Shown here: one piece after another, positions 5,870 to 11,759 of the stretch
Layout: every line of letters begins with the position of its first letter
How positions within the stretch are numbered: the stretch's first letter is position 1
From: Nitrospira sp.
Lineage (GTDB): Bacteria > Nitrospirota > Nitrospiria > Nitrospirales > Nitrospiraceae
Assembly: GCA_020697375.1 (NCBI GenBank)
Contig: JAJFBJ010000182.1
Location: forward strand, 1-11,759
Length of the DNA: 11,759 nucleotides
Reading direction: 5' to 3'
The notes under the pieces: generated by a model
The model's database searches: none
Told to the model about the DNA's origin: nothing
The model's input: the letters and a program-made list of their open reading frames with translations, nothing else
Translations under genes and position numbers: made by a program

Positions 5870-7996
5870 CTATTTGGGTCGGTTCCAGTGCCGATGCTGC
5901 ATCATCGCGTCGATGAAGGCGCCCGACTGGTTCGCCCCCTTTTTTTCGTACACCACTCCGGGAGCCGTGGTAATGCCGACCGCCTTCAACAGGTCGGCCC
6001 CCTCCTCGGCGGCGGCGATGGCTTTCCCGTGGTTGTACGCTTCGCGCACGAAGTGGCGTGCTTCATGGTCGCCAAGCAGTTGGTCGACACTTTCCTTCCC
6101 ACCGGCCACGTAGACCGCGTCGTACATCACAGAATCGGCCGTCGCCAATGTTTTGTCGATCTTGAGGCTCTCCCCGGTGGCGCCGCGTAGCGTGCCCATA
6201 TGCGGGGCAACCAATTCGGCGATGGCTCCTTTTTCTTTCAGACTGTTTTCCATCCTGACCAGCTCCGCGCTGGACACGCCGTCCGCCGCGACGATTGCAA
6301 CTTTGCGGGTCTTGATGGAATTCTTGGGTCCTTCCTCCTGGCTCAAGCCCTTGGCCTTTCCCGCCTTGGTACTGTCCTGTCCCTGCGGCGCTTTCAGGCC
6401 CAGATAATTGCCCACCAGCTTGGCCAATTGACCGTCTACCTTGGCGATATGCTCGATCATGCGCTGCTGGACGTCCTTTTTGGTGACCTTAGCCAGTTCA
6501 AACTGTAACGCTTGGCGGATATGTTCCTGTTCGATCAGCGTCAGGCTGTTATAGAAAAGCCCGGCCTGGGTATAGTGATCGCCGAAGCTCTCGCTCCGTT
6601 CAGGCGATTCTTTCGGTGAGCCTTCCAGGGAATTCGGTTCGTAATTTGCTTTGCCGGCTCTATTGGCAAAACGCATCATGCCGTCCTGTTGGAAGTTATT
6701 GACCGGCGACTTGGGCTGATTGATGGGCAATTGAACGAAATTCGGGGTGCCGAACCGGTTCAGTTGCGTATCGAGATAGGAAAAAAGACGGCCTTGCAGC
6801 AGGGGATCGTCGGAGACATCGATTCCGGATACAAGATGGCCCGGATGAAAGGCCACCTCTTCCGTTTCCGCGAAGAAGTTGTCGGGGTTGCGATTTAATG
6901 TCAGCTTGCCGACCCGTTGTAAGGGAACCAGGTCTTCCGGCCAGATTTTTGTCGGGTCTAGAATATCGAAGGGAACCTTGTCCTTGTCCTCTTCGGGGAG
7001 AAGTTGCAGCGCGAGCTCGTATTCCGGAAACGCGCCGCTCTCGATCGCGTCCCACAAATCGCGCCGGTGGAAATCCGGATCCTTGCCTGCCAAGGCTTGA
7101 GCTTCATCCCAGACCAATGAATGCACGCCCAATGGGGATTTCCAATGGAATTTTACGAAGGTGGCTTTGCCCTGATCGTTGACTAGGCGGAACGTATGCA
7201 CTCCGAATCCATCCATCATGCGATAGCTTCGCGGGATCGCCCGGTCGCTCATGACCCACATGACCATGTGCATGGATTCGGGCGTCAGGGAGATGAAGTC
7301 CCAGAAGGAGTTATGCGCGGTTGAGCCATTGGGCATTTCGTGGTCCGGTTCTGGATGGAAGGCATGCACGAGATCGGGAAACTTGATGGCATCCTGAATG
7401 AAGAAGACGGGGATGTTGTTACCCACAAGGTCCCACACGCCCTCTTTTGTGTAGAACTTGGTGGCGAATCCTCTCGCATCACGAATGGTATCGGCTGTAC
7501 CTCGCGAGCCGTTCACATTTGAAAAACGTACGAACACCGGCGTCTTTACACCCGGGTCTGCAAAAACGGCGGCTTTGGAATATTGCGTCAGCGGTTTGTA
7601 AACCTGAAAATATCCATGCGCGCCTGACCCCCGAGGATGCACGACTCGCTCCGGCATTGGCTCGTGGTCGAAGTGGGTCATTTTTTCCCGGAAATGGAAA
7701 TCTTCCATGAGCGTGGGGCCGCGCACGCCCGCTTTCAAGGAATTGTCATCGTCGGCGATGCGGAGGCCTTGGTTGGTCGTCAGGGCATGGCCATCCGCCA
7801 CGCCCGGCTCTTTAGCATCCCTCGGCGCAATCCGCGGGGACTTTTCTTGCCCGGGATCTGCCGATGCGGAGCCTGAACTGCCCAACCCACTTGCCATGAG
7901 AACCAGGGCTCCTGCGACGACGGCTGCGATCCTCAGGCCGGATCGGCGGATGCTGACGTGATCCGCAGGGGACCACGTAGAGTGAAGAGCAATCAT
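5870..7996 (-). CDS. katE: Large-subunit (HPII/KatE-type) heme catalase with export signal
   Basis: A 708-residue clade-2 catalase, 2 H2O2 -> 2 H2O + O2. Distal His120 lies in VVHPRGSGAHG, Asn193 in VGNNIPVFF, and the proximal heme ligand Tyr407 in RLFSYLDTQ. Their spacings (73 and 287 residues from the His) equal those of E. coli HPII His128/Asn201/Tyr415. His384 sits where HPII has His392, which forms a covalent bond to the heme tyrosine. Residues about 565-708 are the C-terminal class I glutaminase-like/DJ-1-type domain of large catalases, without a nucleophilic Cys. Unusually, the N-terminus carries SIRRSGLRIAA, a hydrophobic stretch and SASAD, i.e. a signal peptide with a twin-arginine-like motif, suggesting Tat export of the folded heme enzyme. 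The ATG at 7996 has GAGGA 5 bases upstream. DUF4142 and malQ follow in the same direction. Confidence 0.95.
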   Translation of the reverse strand: MIALHSTWSPADHVSIRRSGLRIAAVVAGALVLMASGLGSSGSASADPGQEKSPRIAPRDAKEPGVADGHALTTNQGLRIADDDNSLKAGVRGPTLMEDFHFREKMTHFDHEPMPERVVHPRGSGAHGYFQVYKPLTQYSKAAVFADPGVKTPVFVRFSNVNGSRGTADTIRDARGFATKFYTKEGVWDLVGNNIPVFFIQDAIKFPDLVHAFHPEPDHEMPNGSTAHNSFWDFISLTPESMHMVMWVMSDRAIPRSYRMMDGFGVHTFRLVNDQGKATFVKFHWKSPLGVHSLVWDEAQALAGKDPDFHRRDLWDAIESGAFPEYELALQLLPEEDKDKVPFDILDPTKIWPEDLVPLQRVGKLTLNRNPDNFFAETEEVAFHPGHLVSGIDVSDDPLLQGRLFSYLDTQLNRFGTPNFVQLPINQPKSPVNNFQQDGMMRFANRAGKANYEPNSLEGSPKESPERSESFGDHYTQAGLFYNSLTLIEQEHIRQALQFELAKVTKKDVQQRMIEHIAKVDGQLAKLVGNYLGLKAPQGQDSTKAGKAKGLSQEEGPKNSIKTRKVAIVAADGVSSAELVRMENSLKEKGAIAELVAPHMGTLRGATGESLKIDKTLATADSVMYDAVYVAGGKESVDQLLGDHEARHFVREAYNHGKAIAAAEEGADLLKAVGITTAPGVVYEKKGANQSGAFIDAMMQHRHWNRPK

Positions 7997-8051
7997 GGGT
8001 TCCTCGCTTTCCGTACTTTCCGGACATTTGTGAGATGATAACAGGGAGGCT

Positions 8052-8080
8052 CCTATACTGACGGATCCTTGCGGGGCTAA
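8052..8080 (-). promoter_or_regulatory. Possible katE promoter, proximal
   Basis: On the minus strand TTAGCC (8080-8075) is separated by 17 bases from TATAGG (8057-8052), giving a transcript start about 50 bases before the catalase ATG. The -35 box is weak. An imperfect inverted repeat, CTCCTA / TAGGAG, surrounds this segment (about 8050-8092) and could be an operator. Confidence 0.3.
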
Positions 8081-8113
8081 GTACTAGGAGACCCCCTTGA
8101 TATTGGGATGACA

Positions 8114-8142
8114 TGGCTACGTACTGACGCGTGCGGTGTCAA
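8114..8142 (-). promoter_or_regulatory. Possible katE promoter, distal
   Basis: A consensus -35 box TTGACA (8142-8137, minus strand) is followed after 17 bases by TAGCCA (8119-8114), a poor -10 box. A partial inverted repeat (TTGGGATGAC at 8103-8112 against GTCAATCCCAT at 8139-8149) overlaps it. The leader to the catalase start would be about 110 bases. Confidence 0.3.
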
Positions 8143-8262
8143 TCCCATGTCCATGCAACATTCAGTCTTGTTGGTCTTAAGAGCGCGGATCCTCGTTTCA
8201 CGCGCGGATTAAAAAGAAGTGGTCCGATACCAAGCCGCGTTCACTCTGCCAGACGAAACGTT

Positions 8263-8288
8263 TTGTCCGGCGGCGGACAAGCTGTCCG
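8263..8288. promoter_or_regulatory. Triple TGTCCG/CGGACA half-site cluster (candidate activator site)
   Basis: TTGTCCG (8263-8269), CGGACAA (8274-8280) and TGTCCG (8283-8288) form two overlapping perfect inverted repeats: TTGTCCG-N4-CGGACAA and CGGACA-N3-TGTCCG. The cluster lies 72-97 bases upstream of the -24/-12 promoter match before treZ, where enhancer-binding activators of sigma-54 usually bind. It could alternatively form mutually exclusive hairpins in a transcript. The binding protein is unknown. Confidence 0.5.
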
Positions 8289-8295
8289 GTGATAA

Positions 8296-8463
8296 ATGCG
8301 CTCTGAATTTTCTCCGCAGCACATTCAGGCCGAATACGTGATCACTGTTCTGTTTTCTCTTGGCGCAATGTTTGCAGAATATTTACCACTTGCTGTTAGC
8401 ATGGAAGGCCGGCTTTTATTCGATGGGACTCATGTGATTGTCCCAATGAGACCGTGGCCATAG
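8296..8463 (+). CDS. Doubtful 55-codon ORF ahead of treZ
   Basis: The ATG at 8296 opens a 55-residue frame beginning MRSEFSPQHIQAEYVITVLF, with a moderately hydrophobic centre, and ends 11 bases before the treZ ATG. GGTG precedes the start at a usable distance. Against it: the third codon positions are much less GC-rich than in neighbouring genes, no family is recognised, and the -24/-12 promoter match lies inside the frame. Chance ORF in a regulatory region is the more likely explanation. Confidence 0.15.
   Translation: MRSEFSPQHIQAEYVITVLFSLGAMFAEYLPLAVSMEGRLLFDGTHVIVPMRPWP
8360..8376 (+). promoter_or_regulatory. Sigma-54 (-24/-12) promoter for treZ
   Basis: TTGGCGCAATGTTTGCA matches the RpoN consensus YTGGCACGRNNNTTGCW at all but two positions. 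The invariant GG (8362-8363) and GC (8374-8375) are exactly 10 bases apart. The expected transcript start is near 8387, giving a leader of about 88 bases before the treZ ATG. Within that leader TGGGAC / GTCCCA (8424-8429 / 8440-8445) can form a small hairpin. Confidence 0.6.
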
Positions 8464-8474
8464 AAAGGGTTCAA

Positions 8475-10331
8475 ATGGTGCACATGAGACAATCGTGCGG
8501 TGCAGTGGTATCGGCGGATGGAACGATGGAATGGCGACTGTGGGCCCCGAAGGCCAAAGCGGTCGATCTGATCTTGATCACCGGCTCTCAGCGGCAGATG
8601 CAGGCGATGACGCCCGAGCCTTACGGCCATTTCCTCTTCCGGCAGCGGGATGTGGGTTCAGGCCAACGGTACGTCTTCTCCCTGGACAAGGGCCCGGATA
8701 GAGCCGATCCCGCCTCACGTTGGCAACCCGATGGCGTCTCCCGACCCTCTGCGGTCCTGCTGCCGTCAGAATTCGAATGGTCCGATGAAGAGTGGCGCGG
8801 GGTCGCGCGGAAAGACTTGAGTTTTTACGAACTCCATGTGGGGACGTTTACGGCCGAGGGGACATTCGATGCGATTATCCCGCGCCTCCCGGCTCTCCGT
8901 GAACTCGGCATTACGGCGCTGGAGCTGATGCCGGTCGGTCAATTTCCCGGAACCAGGAACTGGGGATATGACGGCGTCTATCTGTTCGCGCCCCAACAGA
9001 GTTATGGGGGACCGGCTGGTCTGCAACGTTTAGTGAATGCTTGCCATGCGCAAGGGATGGCCTGCTTCCTGGATGTCGTGTACAACCATGTCGGTCCTGA
9101 AGGCAGTTACCTCTCCGAATTCGGTCCCTATTTCACCGATCACTATCGGACGCCTTGGGGACATGCCGTAAACTACGACGGACCAGGCAGCGAGGCTGTG
9201 CGGACATTCATCACGGACAATGTCCGCATGTGGATTCGAGATTACCATTTCGATGGACTGCGGTTGGATGCGGTGCATGCGATTTACGATTACGGCGCCC
9301 GGCATATTTTGCAGGATATTAAGGAGGCCTCGGACCAGGCTGCAATGGGACGGGGATACCCCGCTCACATCGTGGCTGAAAGTGATTTGAACGACGTTCG
9401 CCTTCTCCTTCCCAAGAAGCGTGGAGGCCATGGTCTGGATGCCCAATGGAGCGACGATTTTCACCACACCTTGCATGCGCACCTGACGGGCGAGCGCCAA
9501 GGTTACTACATGGACTACGGAGATCCCGAACAGCTGCGAAAGGTGCTCGAGGACACATTCGCCCTGGATGGGTGCTACAGCCATCATCGGGAACGCTGCC
9601 ATGGAGCGCCGGTGGCGGGACTGCCTGGAGATCGATTCGTCGGTTGTATACAGAATCACGATCAGATCGGGAACCGCGCCGAGGGTGAGCGGTTGGGCAC
9701 ACTCATCAGCCCCCCTGCCCAACGATTGGCCGCGACGCTGCTGCTCCTGGCGCCGCATCTGCCGTTGATATTCATGGGCGAAGAATACGGGGAAGAGCGC
9801 CCCTTTCAGTTCTTCTGTTCGTTTGAAGGCGTCGAATTGATTGAGGCCGTGCGCAATGGCCGCAAGAGGGAATTCGAGGCCTTTCATGTGGACGGGGCTG
9901 AGGCGCCGGATCCCCAATCCGAAGCGACGTTCGATCGCTGTCGTCTAAGTTGGTGTTGGGAAGATCAGCCGCAGCGAGCCGGCCTCAGACGGCTCTATAG
10001 GGAACTGCTTGCGGCGAGACGATCATGGGCTGCCTTGCGGAACTTCTCAGAACGGATGGCGAAATTGCATCATGGTCCGGCGGGCCCGGTCGTTCTGGAA
10101 GTGGTACGGGGGAGCACGAAGCCGGATGCGGATCAGGCCGTGCAGGCTTTCTGCAATCTCACTTCAGAATCACACACCTTGCCGCCAGTGACTCAACCGA
10201 CCCTTCTGTTCAGCTCGGAGTCGAAACGCTTCAATGGCGGGCGTGATTCGGAATCGGAGCCGCTACGGCTTCTGCCATTTGAGTGCTTGCTCTTCGGCCC
10301 GAGCGGCTGGAAGAATCATCAAGTAGAGTGA
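8475..10331 (+). CDS. treZ: Maltooligosyltrehalose trehalohydrolase (GH13)
   Basis: A 618-residue enzyme that hydrolyses the alpha-1,4 bond next to the terminal trehalose of maltooligosyl-trehalose, releasing trehalose in the TreY/TreZ pathway. The N-terminal CBM48-like domain includes EWRLWAPKAKAVDLI. The GH13 barrel follows, with SFYELHVGTF, NWGYDGVYLFAP and DVVYNHVGPEGSYL (region I). DGLRLDAVHAI carries nucleophile Asp265, HIVAESDLND acid/base Glu302, and CIQNHDQIGNR the stabilising Asp396. IFMGEEYGEERPFQFF near the end of the barrel is typical of TreZ. Start choice: the ATG at 8475 has AAAGGG five bases upstream; a GTG at 8454 would add 7 residues. TreY is not in this window. It is transcribed divergently from katE and is preceded by a sigma-54 promoter match, so nutrient- or stress-responsive control is likely. 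Confidence 0.95.
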   Translation: MVHMRQSCGAVVSADGTMEWRLWAPKAKAVDLILITGSQRQMQAMTPEPYGHFLFRQRDVGSGQRYVFSLDKGPDRADPASRWQPDGVSRPSAVLLPSEFEWSDEEWRGVARKDLSFYELHVGTFTAEGTFDAIIPRLPALRELGITALELMPVGQFPGTRNWGYDGVYLFAPQQSYGGPAGLQRLVNACHAQGMACFLDVVYNHVGPEGSYLSEFGPYFTDHYRTPWGHAVNYDGPGSEAVRTFITDNVRMWIRDYHFDGLRLDAVHAIYDYGARHILQDIKEASDQAAMGRGYPAHIVAESDLNDVRLLLPKKRGGHGLDAQWSDDFHHTLHAHLTGERQGYYMDYGDPEQLRKVLEDTFALDGCYSHHRERCHGAPVAGLPGDRFVGCIQNHDQIGNRAEGERLGTLISPPAQRLAATLLLLAPHLPLIFMGEEYGEERPFQFFCSFEGVELIEAVRNGRKREFEAFHVDGAEAPDPQSEATFDRCRLSWCWEDQPQRAGLRRLYRELLAARRSWAALRNFSERMAKLHHGPAGPVVLEVVRGSTKPDADQAVQAFCNLTSESHTLPPVTQPTLLFSSESKRFNGGRDSESEPLRLLPFECLLFGPSGWKNHQVE

Positions 10332-10443
10332 GCAAGATTTCTGAGAAAGGCGCGCCCCATTGAGACAAGCGGCCGATTGCGCCAGGTCTCGGAACGTGGG
10401 GACAGGGGGCAAAATCCGGAACAGGGTCGGTCATAACGGCCGA

Positions 10444-11112
10444 ATGCATCACCCCCTCGCCATGGCCACCGGCCTGGCATGGCCCTCAAAAAAGAGATTC
10501 CCTTGTGCATTCTGGCGGCTGGCGTTGGCCGGAGCCCTCTGTTTGGTCGGCTTGCAGGGCTGTGTCACGGACGCGCAAACAGTTCTTCCCGAGCAGGAGG
10601 GCCAGAAAATCCTGCTCGTGGCCCGGGTACTCGCAGTAATTACCGGAGACCGCGCGCGACGATTCGAGCCGGAAGTTCGTCAAATCGAGATGCTCCATAT
10701 TCCCACTGGTGAGCGTTTCAATGTGACACCGCAGGGACAGGACGAGGTTCTGGCCGTATTCCTTCCCCCCGGGCGATATGAAATCAATCGGGTTCAAATC
10801 AATGAAGGACCGTTTTTATCGATGGCCCAATTGTCGTCGTCCCTTTCAGTGGAAGGGAGCGCGGTAATATGGGGGGGAACCTGGCGATTCGGCGTCGATT
10901 CACCGCGCTACGGGCGTATGGTTCTGTTGTCGATGGTGCTCGAGGACGAGGCGCGTCACCGGGCGGAGCGGAAAATCCGCGCGGACTATCCTTCTCTGGC
11001 ATCCGAGCTCATGACGGCAGCCCTTCCCTTGCCGGCGGAAACAGAAACCCGTCTCTATGAAGTCATGCCCTATCCTCGATACCCACGTTATTTTCGCCGG
11101 CATATATGGTAA
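10444..11112 (+). CDS. Lipoprotein of unknown function
   Basis: A 222-residue protein with a lipoprotein signal: a basic stretch (WPSKKRFPCAFWR), a hydrophobic core LALAGALCLVG and the lipobox LQGC with Cys40 as the lipidated residue. The mature protein looks like a beta-sandwich: strands such as KILLVARVLAVIT and LAVFLPPGRYEINRVQINEG, the latter resembling regulatory-like or pilin-carrier beta folds with 'LPPG.Y.I..V'. A charged helix follows (VLEDEARHRAERKIRADYPS), then an aromatic, arginine-rich end (PYPRYPRYFRRHIW). No family recognised. The start is uncertain: ATGs at 10444 and 10462 both lack a clear ribosome site, and a TTG at 10360 would give an over-long signal region. It follows treZ by 112 bases with no evident terminator between, so cotranscription is possible. 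Confidence 0.75.
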   Translation: MHHPLAMATGLAWPSKKRFPCAFWRLALAGALCLVGLQGCVTDAQTVLPEQEGQKILLVARVLAVITGDRARRFEPEVRQIEMLHIPTGERFNVTPQGQDEVLAVFLPPGRYEINRVQINEGPFLSMAQLSSSLSVEGSAVIWGGTWRFGVDSPRYGRMVLLSMVLEDEARHRAERKIRADYPSLASELMTAALPLPAETETRLYEVMPYPRYPRYFRRHIW

Positions 11113-11187
11113 GCGATTCTTCTGACAGCGACAGGACGTGAAGCGGATTGGCCGCGCGCGATTCTTATCAAGTGAACTAGCCCCGGC

Positions 11188-11349
11188 TCACAAGAACCGC
11201 TCCACTAATTTTCGCGTGTACAACAAAATCATTTCCCGTTCTTGTGACGTGAGGGGCGTATGACCGGCGTGATCCAACAGACGGGAGCAGAGCTTGATAT
11301 AGGCAAATACGCTTGGCCTGACGCGGTAATAAATCTTGGCTTCTGTCAT
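11188..11349 (-). CDS. Small 53-residue protein of unknown function
   Basis: The minus strand encodes MTEAKIYYRVRPSVFAYIKL followed by CSRLLDHAGHTPLTSQEREM and ILLYTRKLVERFL. The composition is protein-like: two amphipathic helices with alternating basic and hydrophobic residues, few rare residues, and a tidy stop. It shows no signal peptide, cysteine motif or known domain. There is no strong Shine-Dalgarno, but the AT-rich sequence upstream contains TTACAG followed 17 bases later by TAAATC, a weak promoter-like pair. It is convergent with the lipoprotein gene. A small cytoplasmic regulator is possible but unproven. Confidence 0.5.
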   Translation of the reverse strand: MTEAKIYYRVRPSVFAYIKLCSRLLDHAGHTPLTSQEREMILLYTRKLVERFL

Positions 11350-11401
11350 GGTTTGTTACACATGGGATTTAGAATCTACAATGGGTGACTGTAACCGATG
11401 C

Positions 11402-11415
11402 GGATTAGAAATCTA
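11402..11415. repeat. Degenerate direct repeat GGATT..AGA.ATCTA (copy 2; copy 1 at 11365-11378)
   Basis: GGATTTAGAATCTA and GGATTAGAAATCTA recur 37 bases apart in the AT-rich stretch upstream of the 53-residue ORF. Each holds a small palindrome of the form TAGA-N(1-2)-TCTA. They could be paired operator sites; chance similarity in AT-rich DNA is not excluded. Confidence 0.25.
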
Positions 11416-11426
11416 TTAACAGAGAC

Positions 11427-11624
11427 TTAAAATAAACTTATCCTCCAATAGGCATTCGAGCATTCGCGAGACACGGCGCCTCTAACGGGCCGATGAAAAC
11501 CATATTTTTCGCTGTCCCTGAAAAACGTGATGCGTGAGTTGGGGAGAGCCATCAGAACGCCCGCAGGATGGTCAAAAAGGTCGTCCAGCGCGGACGCAGC
11601 GATACGAGTGGGCGAGGGCCACAT
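11427..11624 (-). CDS. Doubtful 65-residue ORF
   Basis: A minus-strand frame begins MWPSPTRIAASALDDLFDHP and ends NAYWRISLF. The middle (GVLMALPNSRITFFRDSEKY) looks somewhat protein-like, but no family is recognised and only a G-rich/A-rich run precedes the ATG. Otherwise the 11350-11759 stretch holds AT-rich sequence, hairpins near the end and no convincing gene. Confidence 0.2.
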   Translation of the reverse strand: MWPSPTRIAASALDDLFDHPAGVLMALPNSRITFFRDSEKYGFHRPVRGAVSRECSNAYWRISLF

Positions 11625-11645
11625 CTTTTTTCCCCGCCCGCCCCC

Positions 11646-11661
11646 GCCTGCCGAGACAGGC
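11646..11661 (+). terminator. Hairpin followed by pyrimidine run, weak terminator candidate
   Basis: GCCTG-CCGAGA-CAGGC is a 5-bp perfect stem followed by TCTTTCCC on the plus strand. The stem is short and the T-tract poor. No plus-strand gene ends close by, so its use is doubtful. Confidence 0.2.
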
Positions 11662-11689
11662 TCTTTCCCATGGGGGTATGTGGAGCCTC

Positions 11690-11756
11690 GGAGGTTTCAC
11701 GATGCGCTGAATAAAGCGCGTCACGTGTGTGAACGCCGCCGAGATAGCGAGGCGGC
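11690..11756 (+). other. Structured segment at window edge with strong ribosome site and two-codon ORF
   Basis: GGAGG (11690-11694) is followed after 7 bases by ATG-CGC-TGA, a Met-Arg-stop mini-ORF (11702-11710). The stretch then contains two hairpins: GCGCT/AGCGC (11704-11719) and GCCGCC/GGCGGC (11735-11756). It may be the leader of a gene beyond the window or a decayed gene start. No known riboswitch or RNA family is recognised. Confidence 0.25.
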
Positions 11757-11759
11757 AGT

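Noticed and set aside
7812..8114. 100-codon minus-strand frame overlapping the catalase start
   Set aside because: It shares DNA with the catalase signal region in another frame. It has an arginine-rich random composition and no ribosome site.
7997..8295. Searched the katE-treZ spacer for small genes or RNAs
   Set aside because: Only short frames (for example 34 codons from 8108) without ribosome sites were found. The region is better explained as promoter DNA.
9030..9917. 295-codon open frame antisense to treZ
   Set aside because: It lies wholly opposite a certain treZ gene with all catalytic motifs. Its sequence has no recognisable domain; GC-rich codon structure commonly leaves the antisense frame open.
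1..11759. CRISPR array, tRNA, rRNA, insertion sequence or attachment site
   Set aside because: No regularly spaced repeats, cloverleaf-like sequence, transposase motif or target-site duplication was seen on either strand.

Overview
The window is GC-rich bacterial chromosome, densely packed with genes for thiolation, envelope and stress functions. Gene content and protein style (a TtuA/ThiS-like pair, an exported large-subunit catalase, DUF4142, MalQ and TreZ) fit a Nitrospira-like member of the Nitrospirota. That assignment is inference; no rRNA or other taxonomic marker is present.

Layout. (a) 1-858, minus strand: the start of a TtuA/Ncs6-type PP-loop tRNA thiolase, preceded by a 65-residue ThiS/MoaD-like ubiquitin-fold sulfur carrier. 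The carrier's frame continues upstream into what looks like the broken-off membrane-anchored N-terminus of an SGNH/GDSL-type protein. (b) 859-1101: non-coding, with an inverted repeat. (c) 1102-3193, minus: a tight three-gene cluster in transcription order. It holds a secreted stand-alone Lon-type (S16) protease domain, a class I methyltransferase with a zinc-ribbon-like N-terminus, and a small secreted protein that is half proline. (d) 3347-7996, minus: large-subunit catalase with an export signal, then a secreted DUF4142 protein, then 4-alpha-glucanotransferase malQ. The malQ C-terminus is frameshifted. (e) 7997-8474: a divergent regulatory region. It contains a very good sigma-54 (-24/-12) promoter match facing treZ and a cluster of TGTCCG/CGGACA half-sites about 75-100 bp upstream of it. 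(f) 8475-11112, plus: treZ (maltooligosyltrehalose trehalohydrolase), then a lipoprotein of unknown function. (g) 11113-11759: mostly non-coding, with one convincing 53-codon minus-strand small ORF, one doubtful ORF, and hairpins at the window edge.

How it fits together. malQ remodels alpha-1,4-glucans. treZ releases trehalose from maltooligosyl-trehalose, the product of TreY, which is not in this window. Catalase and the DUF4142 protein add oxidative and envelope stress functions. The centre of the window therefore reads as a stress/compatible-solute locus with divergent transcription. The Lon-like/methyltransferase/proline-rich cluster is the part least explained by known systems. No mobile element, CRISPR array, tRNA or rRNA was seen.
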